From assembly GCA_964411505.1 (NCBI GenBank), contig CAYPLH010000003.1:62001-126000 (forward strand): 64,000 bases of DNA, given 5' to 3'. Source of the DNA: CAYPLH01 sp964411505 (lineage in GTDB: Bacteria; Bacillota; Clostridia; CAYPLH01; DUMO01). A program made the translations under genes and the position numbers. Shown here piece by piece: positions 15,891 through 25,389 of the stretch (positions within the stretch are counted from its first letter, which is position 1; each line of letters starts with the position of its first letter). Under the pieces are notes generated by a model that searched no databases, was not told where the DNA came from, and saw only the letters and a program-made list of their open reading frames with translations.

Positions 15891-17181
15891 ATTATTGGAT
15901 GTTTCCAAGGAAGCCTCTGCAATGGAGGTAAAGAAGGCATATTTTTCTCTTGTAAGAAAATTTCCTCCTGAAAGATTTCCTGGGGAGTTTAAGAAAATCA
16001 GAGAAGCTTATGAAGCTTTATCCGATCCTGAAAGCAGGGAGCAATACGATAGAAGCTTTAGTGATGATGAAATCACGTATAATCTTAATAAAGCGCACGA
16101 TTTATTTGACGAGGAAGAATATGAAGAGGCATTGTTTTATTATAAAGAAGTTTTAAAAAAAGATCCCGAATATGGCATGATACAAAATGTGATAGGTTTA
16201 TGCCATATGTACTTGGAGGACTTTTCAAAGGCAGTTAATGTATTTAAAAGTTTAATACGGAATTATCCGGATAACCCAGTATTTTACCGGAATTACGGGA
16301 GCGCACTCAGGAAAAATATGGCATATAAGCAAGCAATAGAAGCTTACAACAGGGCACTTGAACTTGATAATTCGGATATTGAGTACTGGGAAGCACTTGC
16401 CTTATGTTATCTAGACAGAGATAACCATAATAAAGTAAGAGAGGTACTTTTAGAGGGAATAAAGGTGTGCGGTGGAAATATTAGTGTTTATATGAAGCTG
16501 ATACATAATGATATAAGTCAGAAGAATATGGAGTATCTTAAAAAAGATATTAAAATGCTTGAAAAACTTGCTAAAGATGATACTGAAATATGTGAAAATG
16601 TTGCATGGGCTTTAACGGACATTGCTGAGGGTATAATGGAGATTATGCCCGAATATGCGGTAGAACTACTGAAAAAGGCAAAAAAACTGGATCCGAAAAT
16701 TGAAGGTATCGCAGATCTGCGCAAGGATGCCACAAGGATAAAAAAGCTTAAAGGTACTTTCGATGAGATGTCCAGGGATCCCGGAATACACCCTTGGATC
16801 AAACAGATTCTAAGAGTTGTGGTTTTTGAAGCTGAGTTTGAGTGGGAGGAAAAGGAAGCCAGAGTTAACGAACAACTCTTTTTAAGAGATCCGCATAATG
16901 CGCTTTCTTCTGTAAGAAGTATTAAAGAAAAATATCCTGATCTTTTCAATGAGCATAAGAAATTTTTTAAAAAAATTCTTGATAACCCAAGTGGTATAAG
17001 TGTGAATGAGAAGAAGCTTATTGAAGACATCAGGGATTTGAGTGGAGAGTATGAGGCTTTAACAATGGAAGATATATATATCCCGCCCGTACAGGTTGTC
17101 AATACCGAAAAAATTGGTAGAAATGATCCGTGCCCCTGCGGAAGTGGAAAGAAGTATAAAAAATGCTGTCTTAATTCTTGA
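15865..17181 (+). CDS. J-like domain / TPR / SEC-C co-chaperone
   Basis: A 438-residue, three-part protein. Residues 5-65 form a J-domain (NYYELLDVSKEAS, KKAYFSLVRK, IREAYEALSDPESREQYD), but the catalytic HPD tripeptide is replaced by PPE at 34-36. Residues ~75-300 contain TPR repeats (DPEYGMIQNVIGLCHMYLED, NPVFYRNYGSALRKNMAYKQ, IEYWEALALCYLDRDNH). The end is a SEC-C zinc motif, DPCPCGSGKKYKKCC (421-435), which binds SecB-like or ribosomal partners in other proteins. The start is TTG with GGAGGT eight bases upstream. It likely recruits clients to the neighbouring Hsp70; whether it can stimulate ATPase without HPD is open. Confidence 0.88.
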   Translation: MSGNLNYYELLDVSKEASAMEVKKAYFSLVRKFPPERFPGEFKKIREAYEALSDPESREQYDRSFSDDEITYNLNKAHDLFDEEEYEEALFYYKEVLKKDPEYGMIQNVIGLCHMYLEDFSKAVNVFKSLIRNYPDNPVFYRNYGSALRKNMAYKQAIEAYNRALELDNSDIEYWEALALCYLDRDNHNKVREVLLEGIKVCGGNISVYMKLIHNDISQKNMEYLKKDIKMLEKLAKDDTEICENVAWALTDIAEGIMEIMPEYAVELLKKAKKLDPKIEGIADLRKDATRIKKLKGTFDEMSRDPGIHPWIKQILRVVVFEAEFEWEEKEARVNEQLFLRDPHNALSSVRSIKEKYPDLFNEHKKFFKKILDNPSGISVNEKKLIEDIRDLSGEYEALTMEDIYIPPVQVVNTEKIGRNDPCPCGSGKKYKKCCLNS

Positions 17182-17200
17182 GTTACTATTCAGAGGCTGC

Positions 17201-17305
17201 AAAGCAGACCGGGGACAAAAGGATTTATGGCAAAAGGATGTAAAGGGTAAAATGAACGGGCAAAAACCGCCCGCCCTTGACATCCACCGACTAAGCAAAT
17301 AACAA
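17201..17305 (+). repeat. Dispersed repeat R2, partial copy 1
   Basis: A GC-richer ~105-bp block starting GCAGACCGGGGACAAAAGG, with an internal hairpin (CGGGC-AAAAACC-GCCCG) and the core CTTGACATCCACCGACTAAG. It recurs at ~19996-20150 and ~34905-35060 in the same orientation. It is non-coding and probably the end of a mobile element. Confidence 0.75.
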
Positions 17306-17318
17306 TATTTTTTGCGAT

Positions 17319-18826
17319 GGGAGTGAATATTCTTTAGTGTAAACGGAATAATCCACCAAGTTTTTGTCAACAATTTTACTGTAGCATAATTCGGGCAACG
17401 CTGAGGAGCGACCCAACGCTTGCTGCGGCTTGTACGATGAGCGGCGGACTTTATAGTTCGCCGTTTATCCGCTCATCGGTAAGCCCTAGGCGGATAAACC
17501 TCGGGAGTTTGAGGGCAGAGCCCTCAAGAACCACCTTACGCTACAAACCTATCTTCAAAGAATATCATAATCTGGCTGTACGCCATTGCCCAATCCCTTG
17601 TCGGCTGTGTCCGCTTTTTTGTGATTTCTTTCACCGAAAGAAAAACTACTTTTCGTATTGAATCATCGGTGGGAAATATTGACTTTGTTTTCTTAAACTT
17701 CCGTACATTCTGTGATATGCCTCCACTGCATTCGTTGTATATACTAAATGTCTGATTTGTTCGGGATAACTAAAAAACGTAGTTAGCTCCGCCCAATTTG
17801 CATCCCAGGATCGTAAAATGGAGGGATACTTCTTATCCCATTTTTCCCTAAATTCCTCTTTTGCATACTCTGCATCGTCAAGATTTACCGCACAATAAAT
17901 TTTCTTTAGATCAGCGCATATTGCCTTCCTGTCCTTATACTGCACAAATTTGGTCGAATTCCGAATCTGATGAACTATGCAAAGTTGCTGCTTGGTTTTC
18001 GGAAATATAGCGTTTATTGCGTCTCCAAGCCCCTTTAGGTTGTCGTGACAAGCGATAAATATGTCCTGTACTCCGCGCTTTTTGAGGTCAGAACAGATTG
18101 ATGCGTAAAAACTCGCGCTCTCGTTTTCGCTGATCCAGATACCCAAAATGTCTTTCTGTCCGTTCATGTCAATACCAAGCACCGAGTATACGCATTTGTT
18201 GATAATCTGGCTGTCCTTACGGCTTTTGAATACGATCCCATCAAAGTAGATAATCGGATAAATCGACTCTAATGGTCGATTCTGCACTCATTTACTTCAG
18301 GCAGAATTTTGTCTGTTATTTTTGAAATCAACGTTTGAGAGACTTCTGCTCCATAAATCTCGCGTAGATTGTCCTCGATATCACGCTGGCTCATGCCTTT
18401 TGCATACATTGCCATAATTTTTTGCTCAATTTCATCAGTCCGGGTTTGTCTTTTTTCAAGAATTCTCGGCTCAAACTCGCCGTTCCGGTCGCGTGGTATG
18501 GCTATTTCACTTTCTCCATAATCGCTGATGATGGTCTTGTGGTTGTATCCATTGCGGGAATTGCCTGAATTATTTCCCACTACATCATGCTTTTCATACC
18601 CGAGATGCACATCCATCTCTGCTTCGAGCATTTGCTCAATGGTTCCGGCGAATAATCTTTTCAGCTTCGATTGGATATCACCCGTGCTTTGGCAGTCTTG
18701 CATCAACAGACTAACCAGTTCCTTTTCCTTGTCAGTGAGAACGTTTTTTGATTGTCTCATTTTCATAACCTCCGTCTTGTTTTGTGTGGAGATTATTTCC
18801 ATTTACACGGATGATTATTCACCCTC
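17319..18826 (-). mobile_element. IS256-family insertion sequence (decayed)
   Basis: The two ends match as imperfect inverted repeats. The left end reads inward GGGAGTGAATATTC...GTGTAAACGGAATAATCC (17319 on). The right end, read inward on the minus strand from 18826, is GAGGGTGAATAATC...GTGTAAATGGAAATAATC. The element is ~1.5 kb and contains a frameshifted transposase. About 215 bases, including a TTGAGGGC-AGA-GCCCTCAA hairpin, separate the left end from the transposase stop codon, more than is usual. The left ~200 bp recur alone at 34653-34850. Confidence 0.72.
17536..18802 (-). pseudogene. IS256 (mutator) family transposase, two frameshifts
   Basis: DDE transposase, about 420 codons if read through. 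The N-terminal part (18269-18802) has the family hallmarks EMDVHLGYEKHD, GNSRNGYNHKTI and IPRDRNGEFEPRI. The second part carries IIYFDGIVFKSR (first catalytic Asp), CHDNLKGLGDAINAIFP (second Asp) and YTTNAVEAYHRMYGSLRK (catalytic Glu). One base is missing near 18287 (GAGTGCAG where GAGTGGCAG would restore the frame). A second shift occurs near 17697, after which FPTDDSIRKVVFLSV continues to the stop at 17536. The gene is inactive as written. Confidence 0.88.
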
Positions 18827-18876
18827 CAAGGATAAGGGGCTTATACAATTTTTGAATTCTCTAAAGTAGGAGCTTA

Positions 18877-18991
18877 TTATGCCGAGTCCAGCAACGGTCT
18901 GTATTGACAAATGCTAAGCTGGCTGGCTGTATCTCGGCATAACATCTATCTCGACATAAGGTTCGTTATGCCGAGCTCGGCATAACGAACC
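18877..18991. repeat. Cluster of TTATGCCGAG inverted repeats with a perfect 32-bp palindrome
   Basis: TTATGCCGAG or its complement occurs four times here (18877-18886, 18933-18942 and both arms of the palindrome), plus one variant (TTATGTCGAG). 18960-18991 is a perfect 32-bp palindrome centred on GAG|CTC. It sits exactly where the reverse transcriptase frame is cut off, so it probably marks the end or target of another mobile element or a site-specific recombination site. Confidence 0.6.
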
Positions 18992-19621
18992 CTGTCCAGA
19001 TCCTTGCTCTGTAGCCTCATATTGGTAGTCTTCCATGACGCCCGCTTTTAACATTCTCCTGACAAGCCTTATAATATTTGGGTCTTTGATTTTCGACTCT
19101 ATGAACTTGATTATCCATTCATGGTCTAGTTCATTGAAGAAGGACTTAATGTCGGCATCCAACACATAATTTGTCGGCTGCTTTTCCAACATCCCATTTA
19201 GCTTCCTAATTGCCATGTGGCAACTCCGGTTCGGTCTGAATCCCATCATTTCATCATAGAAATGCGGTTCAAATACTGCTTCCAGTATCCTCTTCAGCGC
19301 ATCCTGAACCAGTTTGTCTTCATAGCAGTAGATGCTTAATGGTCGGGTTTTCCCGTTGTCCTTTGGTATTTCAACCCGCCTTGCCGGTTTGGGTTTATAG
19401 GATTTAGCTTTTAGCCTCCCTACTAGCTGTTCCAAGTTTGCGTCCAGATTGTCTCCGTATGCTTCCTTAGTAACCCCATCTATCCCTACCGCTTTGGCTC
19501 CATCCATCCTCTTGTGGCATTCTTTTAGCATTTCTTTGTTAATCAGGTGCCCTATGGATGTAAATACCATGTCTGGATTTTCGCTTGATAGCTGCGATAT
19601 TCTCTCCAATTTCGTTTCCAT
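18960..19621 (-). pseudogene. Group II intron reverse transcriptase/maturase, C-terminally truncated
   Basis: The N-terminal ~210 residues of an LtrA-type protein: METKLERISQ start, AVGIDGVTKEAYGDNL, RVEIPKDNGKTRPLSI (RT block 1), FYDEMMGFRPNRSCH (block 2) and YVLDADIKSFFNELDHEWII (first catalytic Asp). The frame is lost at GSGQGS, just before the YADD block, where the 32-bp palindrome begins, so the protein cannot be active. Upstream sequence on this strand (GAAAGCGGCGAAAGTCGG...) looks like intron RNA and abuts a piece of an IS30 transposase gene, so the intron 5' part is also truncated. Confidence 0.85.
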
Positions 19622-19747
19622 TATGTCCCCTACCTCTGTGTATAGATAATGTTTCCTCTTTGATATTGCTTTACATGGCAGGACAGTGAGGAACTGCCCT
19701 CTCTCGGCTTCCCTCCACCGACTTTCGCCGCTTTCATTGGTACTATC

Positions 19748-19937
19748 CGGCCATCCGTATAGTGCATGGGAACGGGCCACCAATGAGAACTCGAACAGGT
19801 TAATTAGGCGTTTTATCCCCAAAGGTATTGATATAGGTAAGGTTAGCTATGCAATCGTAAAGGAAGTAGAAGATTGGGTGAACAATTATCCTAGGAGGAT
19901 ATTTGGATATAAATCAGCGAATGATTTAGCAGGTTAA
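19748..19937 (+). pseudogene. IS30-family transposase, C-terminal remnant
   Basis: The last ~62 codons of an IS30 transposase. HPYSAWERATNENSN and RLIRRFIPKG are the conserved block around the third catalytic residue (Glu in TNENSN context), followed by VEDWVNNYPRRIFGYKSAND. The 5' part is missing and replaced by the group II intron fragment on the opposite strand, so one element inserted in, or recombined with, the other. Confidence 0.85.
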
Positions 19938-19939
19938 GA

Positions 19940-20150
19940 AGAAAACCCTGGGACGCTGTCCCAGCCCCTGTCCTCGCCGGAATGCAGCCGGTCTGTTATC
20001 ACAGACCGGGGACAAAAGGATTTATGGCAAAAGGATGTAAAGGGTAAAATGAACGGGCAAAAACCGCCCGCCCTTGACATCCACCGACTAAGTAAATAAC
20101 AATATACGATATAAGGGAATTACCATAAAATGTACGGCAGTTAAAGTTAC
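19940..20150 (+). repeat. Dispersed repeat R2, copy 2 (island left boundary)
   Basis: Starts CCCTGGGACGCTGTCCCAGC and runs through GCCGGTCTGTTATCACAGACCGG (hairpin) into the R2 core and the tail ATAAGGGAATTACC. The same ~210-bp order occurs at 34851-35060. From here to the glycosidase gene at 20352 nothing else is evident except a possible -35 TTGACA at 20168. Confidence 0.75.
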
Positions 20151-20351
20151 AATTCACAAGAAAAATATTGACAATGTACAATATATTGAATAACATATTA
20201 TTATAATGAAATATATCACAAATTGATAAAAAGAGAAGCGAATAGATGATTATTAATCCTTGCAATATTTAATCTATTGCTGAGGGAACGCAGCTGTTGA
20301 TAAAGTTGGTTAATAGAATATAGTCACTTTAAGAAAGGGTGCATTAATCAC

Positions 20352-21920
20352 ATGATAAACTCAAATAAGGCTGATCTAACGAAAATTCGTGGTTTATACG
20401 TTCAGAGTTCCATGGAGCATCCAGCTCTTTTTGAACTGCCTTATATAAGGGGTGGAATGATTAATATGCAGTGGAGGGATTTAGACAAAGGGAATGGTCA
20501 ATATGATTTTTCCCGACTTGATGAACGTTTAAAATTATTTCATGACCACTGCTTGTTTTCATCAATACAGATAAACGGGAACCGTCGTCCCTCATGGCTA
20601 TTTGAAAAGATTCCATATAATCCTGCTATTTGGGAAACACAAACCAAAGATACCCAAGGTACTCTGATGTACTGGCATCCTAATTATATAAAAGCTTATT
20701 TCGACCTTCTTGATGCTCTTAGAGGTTATCTGGAAACGTCACCATATATAAATAATGTGCTTGGCATTAGATTAAACTTCAATGCTGTGGGAACAGAACA
20801 GTTAGTAATACCTGTTGAGCATGTACCTCTGACAAATTGGATAGTTCCTGAGGGGGTTAAAAGCGTTGAAGAATGGACACCACAAATAATATTGGATTAC
20901 AAAGCATTGGTTCTAGAAACATATGTTGAAAAGTTTTCGCACATATTGCTGATATTTATCCGAAATAATGTAGAGGAAGAGCTACGTGCTAGATATATTA
21001 AAGATTTTGAGAATGGTAAATTTGGGTGGTTTCACACTTCAAGTGAAATGGAACCTCGTAGTAAGAGAGAAAGCGAATACAAATATCTTACATTTATGGA
21101 GTACTGCCGATCAGGTAAAGCCATAGGCTATACCCAAGCTTTTGCGAATGCTTGGGGTGTTCATGGCGTTAAAAAGGATCCGAGGTGGTGTTCACCCCAG
21201 CAATGGGCATACTGGCGGTTGCTCTCCGATCTAAATATGGGTATATCTTGCATTGTTATTAATAAAAAAGATTTGATGATTGCCACAAGAGGGTACGACT
21301 TAGATAATGATTCTGTAAATCTCGAATTGCAGAAGGAGTTTGAGGCTGCTATGAAGTTTGCCGCCCGATATGTGGGACAACATGTTGAACCGACAAAGGC
21401 ACTAGGGGCTTTTGTCGCATTCCGACAGCGAGAACCGGAAAATGGCATATTACCTCATGCAGAGTTAAATGAAGACTATACTTTTCTTGCACTACGTTTG
21501 CCGGACGAAACAAAGGGTGTAACAAGAATCGGGCCGGATAGCCAGAGGTTTGGAGCTTGGGCACGGAAGGTTGAGGAAAAACAGAGTATTCGTATTGCCC
21601 TGCACCCCGAATTAGTTGAATCTATGATGGGAACGAAGACTTTGTTAAGAGTATATTACCTGAATGTAGGTACTACTGCATGGCAGGTGAGGTGGGGGGC
21701 GAAAACTGTTGATGTTACAAATACTGACAGTGGTCGTTTTGAAATTGTTGAAGTTGAAGTGATACCGTCTTCTCCGGTTAATGACCGCGAAACCGATTCG
21801 CTATTCAAGGTTGGTATGATAAAGAAAGCCAATCATGACCCGCGGCTAGCTGGAGATATTATTATGACATCAACCAGAGGTAGCAATATATTTCATATGG
21901 TGGAGGTGATAAAAAAATAA
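20352..21920 (+). CDS. Glycoside hydrolase-like TIM-barrel protein (beta-galactosidase-like)
   Basis: A 522-residue cytoplasmic protein without a signal peptide. The N-terminal half resembles clan GH-A hydrolases of the GH42 type: an opening strand (GGMINMQWRDLDKGNGQYDF) is followed by a linker helix (LDERLKLFHDH). Around residue 140, LGIRLNFNAVGTEQ may carry the acid/base region. The last ~150 residues are beta-rich and look like a C-terminal sandwich. The substrate is unknown, and I cannot confirm both catalytic acids by eye. It is the first gene of the island and appears monocistronic. Confidence 0.55.
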   Translation: MINSNKADLTKIRGLYVQSSMEHPALFELPYIRGGMINMQWRDLDKGNGQYDFSRLDERLKLFHDHCLFSSIQINGNRRPSWLFEKIPYNPAIWETQTKDTQGTLMYWHPNYIKAYFDLLDALRGYLETSPYINNVLGIRLNFNAVGTEQLVIPVEHVPLTNWIVPEGVKSVEEWTPQIILDYKALVLETYVEKFSHILLIFIRNNVEEELRARYIKDFENGKFGWFHTSSEMEPRSKRESEYKYLTFMEYCRSGKAIGYTQAFANAWGVHGVKKDPRWCSPQQWAYWRLLSDLNMGISCIVINKKDLMIATRGYDLDNDSVNLELQKEFEAAMKFAARYVGQHVEPTKALGAFVAFRQREPENGILPHAELNEDYTFLALRLPDETKGVTRIGPDSQRFGAWARKVEEKQSIRIALHPELVESMMGTKTLLRVYYLNVGTTAWQVRWGAKTVDVTNTDSGRFEIVEVEVIPSSPVNDRETDSLFKVGMIKKANHDPRLAGDIIMTSTRGSNIFHMVEVIKK

Positions 21921-22017
21921 AATAATAATAATGAAGATAGATAAACAACACTTTCTGGAACTTTTGTGGATAATATCATAACATGTATAAAGTTATTTAA
22001 GATAGGGGCTGTTATGA

Positions 22018-23676
22018 ATGAGTCTTAGCAATGAGCAAATGTTAATTCTAGATATTGCAAGGAATGTGCTAAATGATAGTTATAAAATTCCTGATATTAA
22101 TAATATAGTTTGGGATAAATTGTTGAAAGAAGCACATAAGCAAAAAATGCTTAATTCCGTGTATACTTTATTCAAGGGATCATTACCGGAAAATGATTCA
22201 ATTGAACTGCAAAAAAAGGCTGAGGAGCATCCTCGGTATTGTGATGCTTTATTTAACGACTTAAAAGAAATAATAAAACTCGCTGAGAAGGAAAATATTA
22301 GAGCGATGGTTGTTAAAGGTCCATTATTATCTTTTATGTTATATGGTGATATTTATTCAAGGTTCTATTATGATATTGATATTCTGGTAGGTGAATCTGA
22401 TTTTTATAGATTGAGCAATATGTTAGTTGAATATGGATACCATCAACCTAGAGGAGTTGGAACAAATAAGGAGACAGATAAACCGACCTCAAAGCTTGTT
22501 CTTAAATATAATGCAAATTTTTATGAATTTCCATTATTAAAAAAATGTGATGAATTCAAATATTTTGAGCATTTAGCAATAGAGATAAAAAGAGCGACAA
22601 GTGCAATTCCTTTGAAATATATTCCGGCTTTTTTATCTAATACACAGGAAATCACAATTAATGATATTCCTATAATAACATCCGATATAGATCATTCTTT
22701 TTTACACTTATGTGCAAATACATATAATGATACAGAATCTCACAAGGGAATATATAAAAAAATGAACTTTCGCAATTATGTTGATCTGTTTGTTTTTATA
22801 AACAAATATTTAGGCGAAATCCGGTTTGATAGAATCAGAGAGTTGTCGGATGCATATGAAATTACACACAAAGTTTATTATTGTCTTAATAATATCAATG
22901 TAATATTCCCCAAAAGTATTTCTGATAATATTGTTCAAACTTTTAATCCTTCAAATATCAGTTATCTGTTTGAGGGTAATGTTGACGGAAGTTTGATTGA
23001 TTTAAATTTAAACATTATAGAAAGAGTGTTTAAAAGGGAACTACGCATAAGTAATTATATGAATATATGCAGAGAGAAAAGATGGACTGAAAAAAATCCA
23101 TATTACAAAAAACCACTAAACGCATGCCCAGTAAACGAGTCCAATAAAAAAATAATGAACATTAACAACTGTGAAAAGATATTTTTGGAGAAGCAGAATT
23201 ACAACTTAAGTTACGGAATGGTACATGACACGCACTGCCTATATTTGCACATTGTTCTCAATAATAACTTTTTTAGCGATATGGACAATCTAAGAATATG
23301 CTTCACATTATATGGTAATAATTTTCCTGAAATTAACTCATCGTCCTATGAAGATAAGCTTTTTTTAGATAAACCAAGTAAATCTGTATTTATTACAAAG
23401 AGTAATGATAAATTATTGTATTATATAGCTACAAATAATAGACCTGATGAGTTTTACGATCTTAAAAATTATCAAGTTTTTACTTCGGTTAATAATAAAA
23501 AAGATAATGTTGTGCTTGCTGTAAATATACCATACAGAGATATTAATAAAGACGGAAATAGGTTATGTTATAATGTTTTTCTTCAAAAGTCTTTTGTTGA
23601 AGGTGAGTATCAAACATTCTATAAACGATTTAAAATGGCTCCAGAGATTGGAATGATAGAATTGGTCGATGCGTAA
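22018..23676 (+). CDS. Nucleotidyltransferase-family protein (NTP_transf_5-like)
   Basis: A 552-residue protein. Residues ~80-250 resemble the 'uncharacterised nucleotidyltransferase' family: AMVVKGPLLSFMLYG, then YYDIDILVGESDFYRL with the D-x-D metal-binding pair, then a long insertion and a His-containing HSFLHLCANTY. Members occur in exopolysaccharide, lasso-peptide and other export-linked clusters, though their chemistry is poorly known. The C-terminal ~180 residues are beta-rich and unrecognised. A three-gene ABC-2 exporter follows, ~105 bases downstream. ATG 22018 is used, after GATAGGGG; an overlapping ATG at 22014 is out of frame. Confidence 0.7.
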   Translation: MSLSNEQMLILDIARNVLNDSYKIPDINNIVWDKLLKEAHKQKMLNSVYTLFKGSLPENDSIELQKKAEEHPRYCDALFNDLKEIIKLAEKENIRAMVVKGPLLSFMLYGDIYSRFYYDIDILVGESDFYRLSNMLVEYGYHQPRGVGTNKETDKPTSKLVLKYNANFYEFPLLKKCDEFKYFEHLAIEIKRATSAIPLKYIPAFLSNTQEITINDIPIITSDIDHSFLHLCANTYNDTESHKGIYKKMNFRNYVDLFVFINKYLGEIRFDRIRELSDAYEITHKVYYCLNNINVIFPKSISDNIVQTFNPSNISYLFEGNVDGSLIDLNLNIIERVFKRELRISNYMNICREKRWTEKNPYYKKPLNACPVNESNKKIMNINNCEKIFLEKQNYNLSYGMVHDTHCLYLHIVLNNNFFSDMDNLRICFTLYGNNFPEINSSSYEDKLFLDKPSKSVFITKSNDKLLYYIATNNRPDEFYDLKNYQVFTSVNNKKDNVVLAVNIPYRDINKDGNRLCYNVFLQKSFVEGEYQTFYKRFKMAPEIGMIELVDA

Positions 23677-23780
23677 TGTATCACCCGGAAAACACATTAC
23701 GCAATTGCACTTAGAGTAGTGAGAAAGTTGTTCTGCGTGCATAAGGATATTAATCCATAACTGGCAAAGGGGTAGATGCG

Positions 23781-24572
23781 ATGTATGTCTATTTAGAATT
23801 TGTGAGGAAATCGTTTTTTGAGAGGTATGTATACCGCGCTAATTCATTCATTTATCTAGCAGGTTCTATAATTAGACTGATGGTCATGGTAAGTGTTTGG
23901 AAGGTACTCTTGGATTCGGGGATATCACCTGAAGGTGTTACTTTTGTCGACATGATGAGCTATGTGATTATAAATATGATAGTTACAACACTTATTAGTT
24001 CCAATATGACCAGTCGTATTACCGCTAAAATAAAAACCGGCGATATCGCCATTGATTTTATACGACCAGTAAGCCTCAAATATAGCCTTATATCAGAGCA
24101 GCTTGGAATCAACCTGTTTAGGGGAATATTCAATGTTATCCCTGTATGCCTTGTTGCTCTTCTATTCTTTAACCTGAAATTTCCAAATAGTTTTTTGGAT
24201 GTGGTTATGTTCACGATAAGCATTATAAACGGTATAATACTCATGTTTGCAATAAATTATATTCTAGCACTTTGCTCATTTTGGCTAAAAACGGGGAAAT
24301 ATAATGAGAGATATCTTCGGACCTTATTTGAACTCTTCGGGGGTACTTTTATACCGCTGTGGTTCTATCCCCAATTCCTGTACAAACTAAGCTATTATTT
24401 ACCTTTTAGGCTAGTGACTTTTGACCCCATTTCGATATATTTAGGGAAACTATCATTGGAAGCTTCACTTAAGGTAATAACTACCCAATTGATTTGGATT
24501 GTCTGCTTGTATTTGCTTGAGAGATATTTGTGGTTGAAAGCACAAAATTATATCTTTATTCAGGGAGGTTGA
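23781..24572 (+). CDS. ABC-2 type permease subunit (DUF990-like), first
   Basis: Integral membrane protein, 263 residues, with about six hydrophobic helices (e.g. ~25-50, 60-80, 115-135, 145-170, 180-200, 230-250). The family trait ITAKIKTGDIAIDFIRPVSL in the first cytoplasmic loop is typical of DUF990/ABC-2_6 permeases, which work as heterodimers with an NatA/DrrA-type ATPase. The next gene starts four bases after the stop. Substrates of the family are poorly known. Confidence 0.85.
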   Translation: MYVYLEFVRKSFFERYVYRANSFIYLAGSIIRLMVMVSVWKVLLDSGISPEGVTFVDMMSYVIINMIVTTLISSNMTSRITAKIKTGDIAIDFIRPVSLKYSLISEQLGINLFRGIFNVIPVCLVALLFFNLKFPNSFLDVVMFTISIINGIILMFAINYILALCSFWLKTGKYNERYLRTLFELFGGTFIPLWFYPQFLYKLSYYLPFRLVTFDPISIYLGKLSLEASLKVITTQLIWIVCLYLLERYLWLKAQNYIFIQGG

Positions 24573-24576
24573 CAGC

Positions 24577-25377
24577 ATGTATTATTTTTTGCTCTATCTT
24601 AATTTTATAAAGATCAATCTTCAGTCTATTTTTGAATATAGAAAGGCATTCTGGTACGGACAAGTCTGTATGATAACGTCATATGTCACTGACATTGCTC
24701 TGATATGGGTGCTAATCAGCAGGTTTAAGACAATAAATGGGTGGGGACCGTACGAAATAATGTTTCTGTATGCATTAAACCTCTGTGCATATTCTATCGC
24801 CGGTGTACTGTTGCGAAAGCCGACGATAGCTCTGCCTTCAATGATACAATCGGGAGAATTTGACGACATACTAATAAGACCATTAAATCCATTTTTCTAT
24901 ACTATAACTAGGGAGGCGGCTATGTACTTTTCGCAGCTGACAGTCAGTGCTGTTACACTAACAATATGCATAATGAAGCTTCAACTAACAATAAATCCAG
25001 CAAGTGTGGGAATGCTAATCTTGGTTATAATATCAGGAGCACTGATTCAAGGAGCCATTGATTTGTTTGCCGCCATACCGGCTTTCTGGCTGATAAAGAG
25101 TGACAGTATAAAAGACCTGTTGATTGGAGATATCAGAAGCTTTACTAGGTATCCGATATCTATTTATAACCGTTCTGTGCAAGTCTTCTTGACACTTATA
25201 GTGCCATATGCTTTCATAAGTTTCTATCCAGCACAGTTTTTTCTCAAAAAGAATGACTTTATAATGTTTCACCCGGTATTTCAGTATCTGACTCCGGCAA
25301 TAGGGATAATACTTATCGTACTTGCCTATAAATTCTGGAATGCCGGTGTAAGGCATTACAACAGTACAGGTTCATAA
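24577..25377 (+). CDS. ABC-2 type permease subunit (DUF990-like), second
   Basis: Second membrane subunit, 266 residues, about six helices. The loop ALPSMIQSGEFDDILIRPLNPFFYT parallels the first subunit's GDIAIDFIRP loop, so the two are paralogues. A GGGAGG ribosome site precedes ATG 24577, and the ATPase gene follows after 12 bases. Together with its neighbours it should form an exporter (two membrane plus two ATPase chains). Confidence 0.87.
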   Translation: MYYFLLYLNFIKINLQSIFEYRKAFWYGQVCMITSYVTDIALIWVLISRFKTINGWGPYEIMFLYALNLCAYSIAGVLLRKPTIALPSMIQSGEFDDILIRPLNPFFYTITREAAMYFSQLTVSAVTLTICIMKLQLTINPASVGMLILVIISGALIQGAIDLFAAIPAFWLIKSDSIKDLLIGDIRSFTRYPISIYNRSVQVFLTLIVPYAFISFYPAQFFLKKNDFIMFHPVFQYLTPAIGIILIVLAYKFWNAGVRHYNSTGS

Positions 25378-25389
25378 GGAGGGTCTTAT

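Noticed and set aside
16518..17102. 194-codon minus-strand frame
   Set aside because: Antisense to the J-TPR-SEC-C gene; Ser/Ile/Phe-rich shadow translation.
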